A stretch of DNA of 64,000 bases from Enterococcus wangshanyuanii. Its GTDB lineage: Bacteria; Bacillota; Bacilli; Lactobacillales; Enterococcaceae. Shown piece after piece: positions 62,416 to 64,000 of the stretch. A program made the translations under genes and the position numbers. The stretch's first letter is position 1. Every line of letters begins with the position of its first letter. The notes beneath the pieces are model-generated. The model saw nothing but the letters and a program-made list of their open reading frames with translations. It made no database searches and had not been told where the DNA came from. Where the stretch lies: positions 1,550,001 to 1,614,000 of the forward strand of contig NZ_CP021874.1 of assembly GCF_002197645.1 (NCBI RefSeq), read 5' to 3'.

Positions 62416-63693
62416 CTATTTTTTCTCTGGGGAAGGTTTACGTCTAGCCCCTTTATTCTTAGAATTTTTAGGTCTTTTTTTTGATTTTTCTTTCGGTTTT
62501 TCTTTTCGTTGTTCGACCAGCGCTTTTTTAGGGCGTTCATTAGGCGTTGGTTTTTCTTCAGTCACATTTTTTTCTTTTCTAGTCAGGTGTAAGGCACCTT
62601 CATAGAGGAAAATTTCTTGTGTTGTCAAACCAATTTTCTTCAATATCCGTTGATAATCTCTCTTCGTTGCATCATTGACGAATGTAATGACTGTGCCAGA
62701 TGCACCCATTCTTCCTACGCGACCAGATCTGTGAATATAACTTTCCTCAGATAAGGGAACATCGGTGTTAACAACATACGGTACTGCTTCAAAGTCTAAC
62801 CCTCTGGCAGCAATATCTGTGGTTAAAAGCATGACCGCTTTTTTACCTGCAAACTGGTCGATCGCTAATTTGCGTAAGGCTTTATTTTGATCAGAAGCTA
62901 AACTAACAACAGGTAGCCCTTCATAGATCAATTTTTCTTCTACAACGCCTAAATCGGCCACTTGATTAAAGAAGACCATACCACGAAAATCTGATGTATA
63001 AGACAAACTTCTCAAATATGCACTTTTCTTTCGCGGAGATAGGTTCATGTAATAATGATTGACTGTTCCAGCAGAATGATCTTCGTCCGTCACATCGATG
63101 ATCGTCAGCTGCTCTGCTAGTTTCTGTGCTTCTTCAGTTACTCGATCCGCTGTCGCAGAATAAAAGACAAGCTGAAAATCAGTCGGTGCACTCGTCAAAA
63201 TCTGTTTAGTCAAATTCAATTCTTTTTCATGAAAAAGCTGATCGACCTCATCCATTACGATTGTTTGTAGTAAATGGCTTTTGATTTTTTTAGCTTTGAT
63301 CAGCTCCAGCACTCGGCCTGGTGTTCCTACCAAAATTTCTGGTTTCTTTTTTAGTTTTTCAACTTGTCGGCTGACGTTGGCACCACCGATCAGCAGTTGT
63401 GTTTTCAATTGGAGCAAGGAGGCCCAATCACGTGCGACTTGGCTGATTTGCATTGCTAATTCCTGAGATGGAGCTAAAATCAATAATTGACTGCCTTGAT
63501 CTTTTTCTACATTTAAAAGGAGCGGTAACACATAAGCTAATGTTTTACCTGAGCCTGTTGGCGAAATGCCTAACACATTTTGCTTTTCTTTTAGCGGCTC
63601 AAAGCTTCTTTCTTGAATGATCGACGGCTCGCTAAAACCAGAAGCTTGCCAATGTTCTTGCCAAGCTTCTGGTGTATTCTGGATAAATGTCAT
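62416..63693 (-). CDS. DEAD-box family RNA helicase (DEVD variant)
   Basis: A 425-residue RNA helicase. Motif Q/GFSEPSIIQERSF and motif I SPTGSGKT are near the start, motif II is DEVD rather than DEAD, motif III is SAT, and motif VI is HRSGRVGRMG. A Lys/Arg-rich tail of about 60 residues (KKRPKNSKNKGARRKPS) likely binds RNA. The size and tail resemble small accessory helicases of lactic acid bacteria. The ATP-binding Asp-Glu pair is kept, so it should be active. It may assist ribosome assembly or RNA decay. Confidence 0.92.
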   Translation of the reverse strand: MTFIQNTPEAWQEHWQASGFSEPSIIQERSFEPLKEKQNVLGISPTGSGKTLAYVLPLLLNVEKDQGSQLLILAPSQELAMQISQVARDWASLLQLKTQLLIGGANVSRQVEKLKKKPEILVGTPGRVLELIKAKKIKSHLLQTIVMDEVDQLFHEKELNLTKQILTSAPTDFQLVFYSATADRVTEEAQKLAEQLTIIDVTDEDHSAGTVNHYYMNLSPRKKSAYLRSLSYTSDFRGMVFFNQVADLGVVEEKLIYEGLPVVSLASDQNKALRKLAIDQFAGKKAVMLLTTDIAARGLDFEAVPYVVNTDVPLSEESYIHRSGRVGRMGASGTVITFVNDATKRDYQRILKKIGLTTQEIFLYEGALHLTRKEKNVTEEKPTPNERPKKALVEQRKEKPKEKSKKRPKNSKNKGARRKPSPEKK

Positions 63694-63719
63694 AATGATC
63701 CTTTCTTCTTTAAACTAAT

Positions 63720-64000
63720 TTATTCTTTATCTGCATCAAAAACGATGCCGGCACTTTTTCTTAAGGTTGTTAATACTTTATTGACATTGCGGGATAATTC
63801 GACCCATTCTTCATAACGGACGCCTTGAACTGGATCGTTGGGATTTTCGAGAACATCTGCAAAATCGTGTGCTTCTTCGATCATTGGATTTTCTTCTGTC
63901 GTAATCGAGAGGATGTCTCTTTCTTGGTGGTTACGATCATGAAATTCAGCTTTACTGATTGCATTCACACTATCTAAGATCAATGTGCCGCCTTCAAAAT
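63720..64000 (-). CDS. C-terminal end of a Gfo/Idh/MocA-like oxidoreductase (partial)
   Basis: The frame is open from the right window edge to the stop at 63720, giving 93 residues. It has FEGGTLILDSVNAISKAEFH, then EEAHDFADVLENPND and a tail TTLRKSAGIVFDADKE, a pattern typical of the C-terminal part of Gfo/Idh/MocA dehydrogenases (small strand, then helix and a short end). The N-terminal Rossmann domain is outside the window, so substrate and cofactor cannot be judged. It lies about 25 bp upstream of the helicase and may be cotranscribed. Confidence 0.7.
   Translation of the reverse strand, partial: FEGGTLILDSVNAISKAEFHDRNHQERDILSITTEENPMIEEAHDFADVLENPNDPVQGVRYEEWVELSRNVNKVLTTLRKSAGIVFDADKE

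Overview
The window looks like an Enterococcus chromosome, close to E. faecalis or a sister species. The basis is moderate AT richness, AGGAGG ribosome binding sites, and a gene order I recognise: map, a yihY/BrkB gene, then epaA to epaR (the enterococcal polysaccharide antigen, Epa) and its variable tail, ending near gdpD, miaA and hflX. Assignments rest on recognised motifs and gene order; no database search was run.

Layout. Bases 1-3685 (minus strand) hold a partial multi-spanning membrane protein and a housekeeping operon (gdpD-like, miaA, hflX). Bases 3812-16378 are the variable 'decoration' half of the Epa locus: a UDP-sugar epimerase-like enzyme, a membrane-anchored protein and a secreted ChW-repeat protein with a C39-like peptidase domain, a Wzx-type flippase, glycosyltransferases, two LicD phosphotransferases, a polymerase/ligase-like membrane protein, and a TarI-like cytidylyltransferase with an SDR. 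Bases 16584-38665 are the conserved half: EpaR priming transferase, EpaQ, EpaP, EpaO, EpaN, ABC exporter EpaM/EpaL, EpaK/J/I, the dTDP-rhamnose genes rmlDBCA, rhamnosyltransferases EpaD/C/B and EpaA. Together these would build a rhamnan on undecaprenyl phosphate, export it by ABC transporter, and add separately made phosphopolyol (teichoic acid-like) side chains.

Bases 38798-44365 carry yihY, map, a flavodoxin, a TetR regulator, an M29 aminopeptidase and a second, small ChW protein. Bases 44366-47524 are an AT-rich mini-island beside a tRNA-Arg(CCT) gene. It holds decayed coding remnants, a Crp/Fnr regulator, a MITE-like repeat, and a two-gene unit of a class II aminoacyl-tRNA synthetase-like protein with a GNAT acetyltransferase. 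This pair is the best candidate for an undescribed system in the window.

Bases 48019-62379 hold an Eis-like acetyltransferase and a lactose/cellobiose-class PTS regulon: two EIIB-EIIA-EIIC operons with nearly identical EIIB and EIIA, one orphan EIIC, three accessory small proteins, and a LevR/CelR-type sigma-54 activator. Each of the three PTS units has a clear -24/-12 promoter, and palindromic candidate activator sites lie upstream. Between the operons are a cold-shock protein and three AT-rich small genes. The right edge has a DEAD-box-type helicase and the C-terminus of a Gfo/Idh/MocA-like protein.
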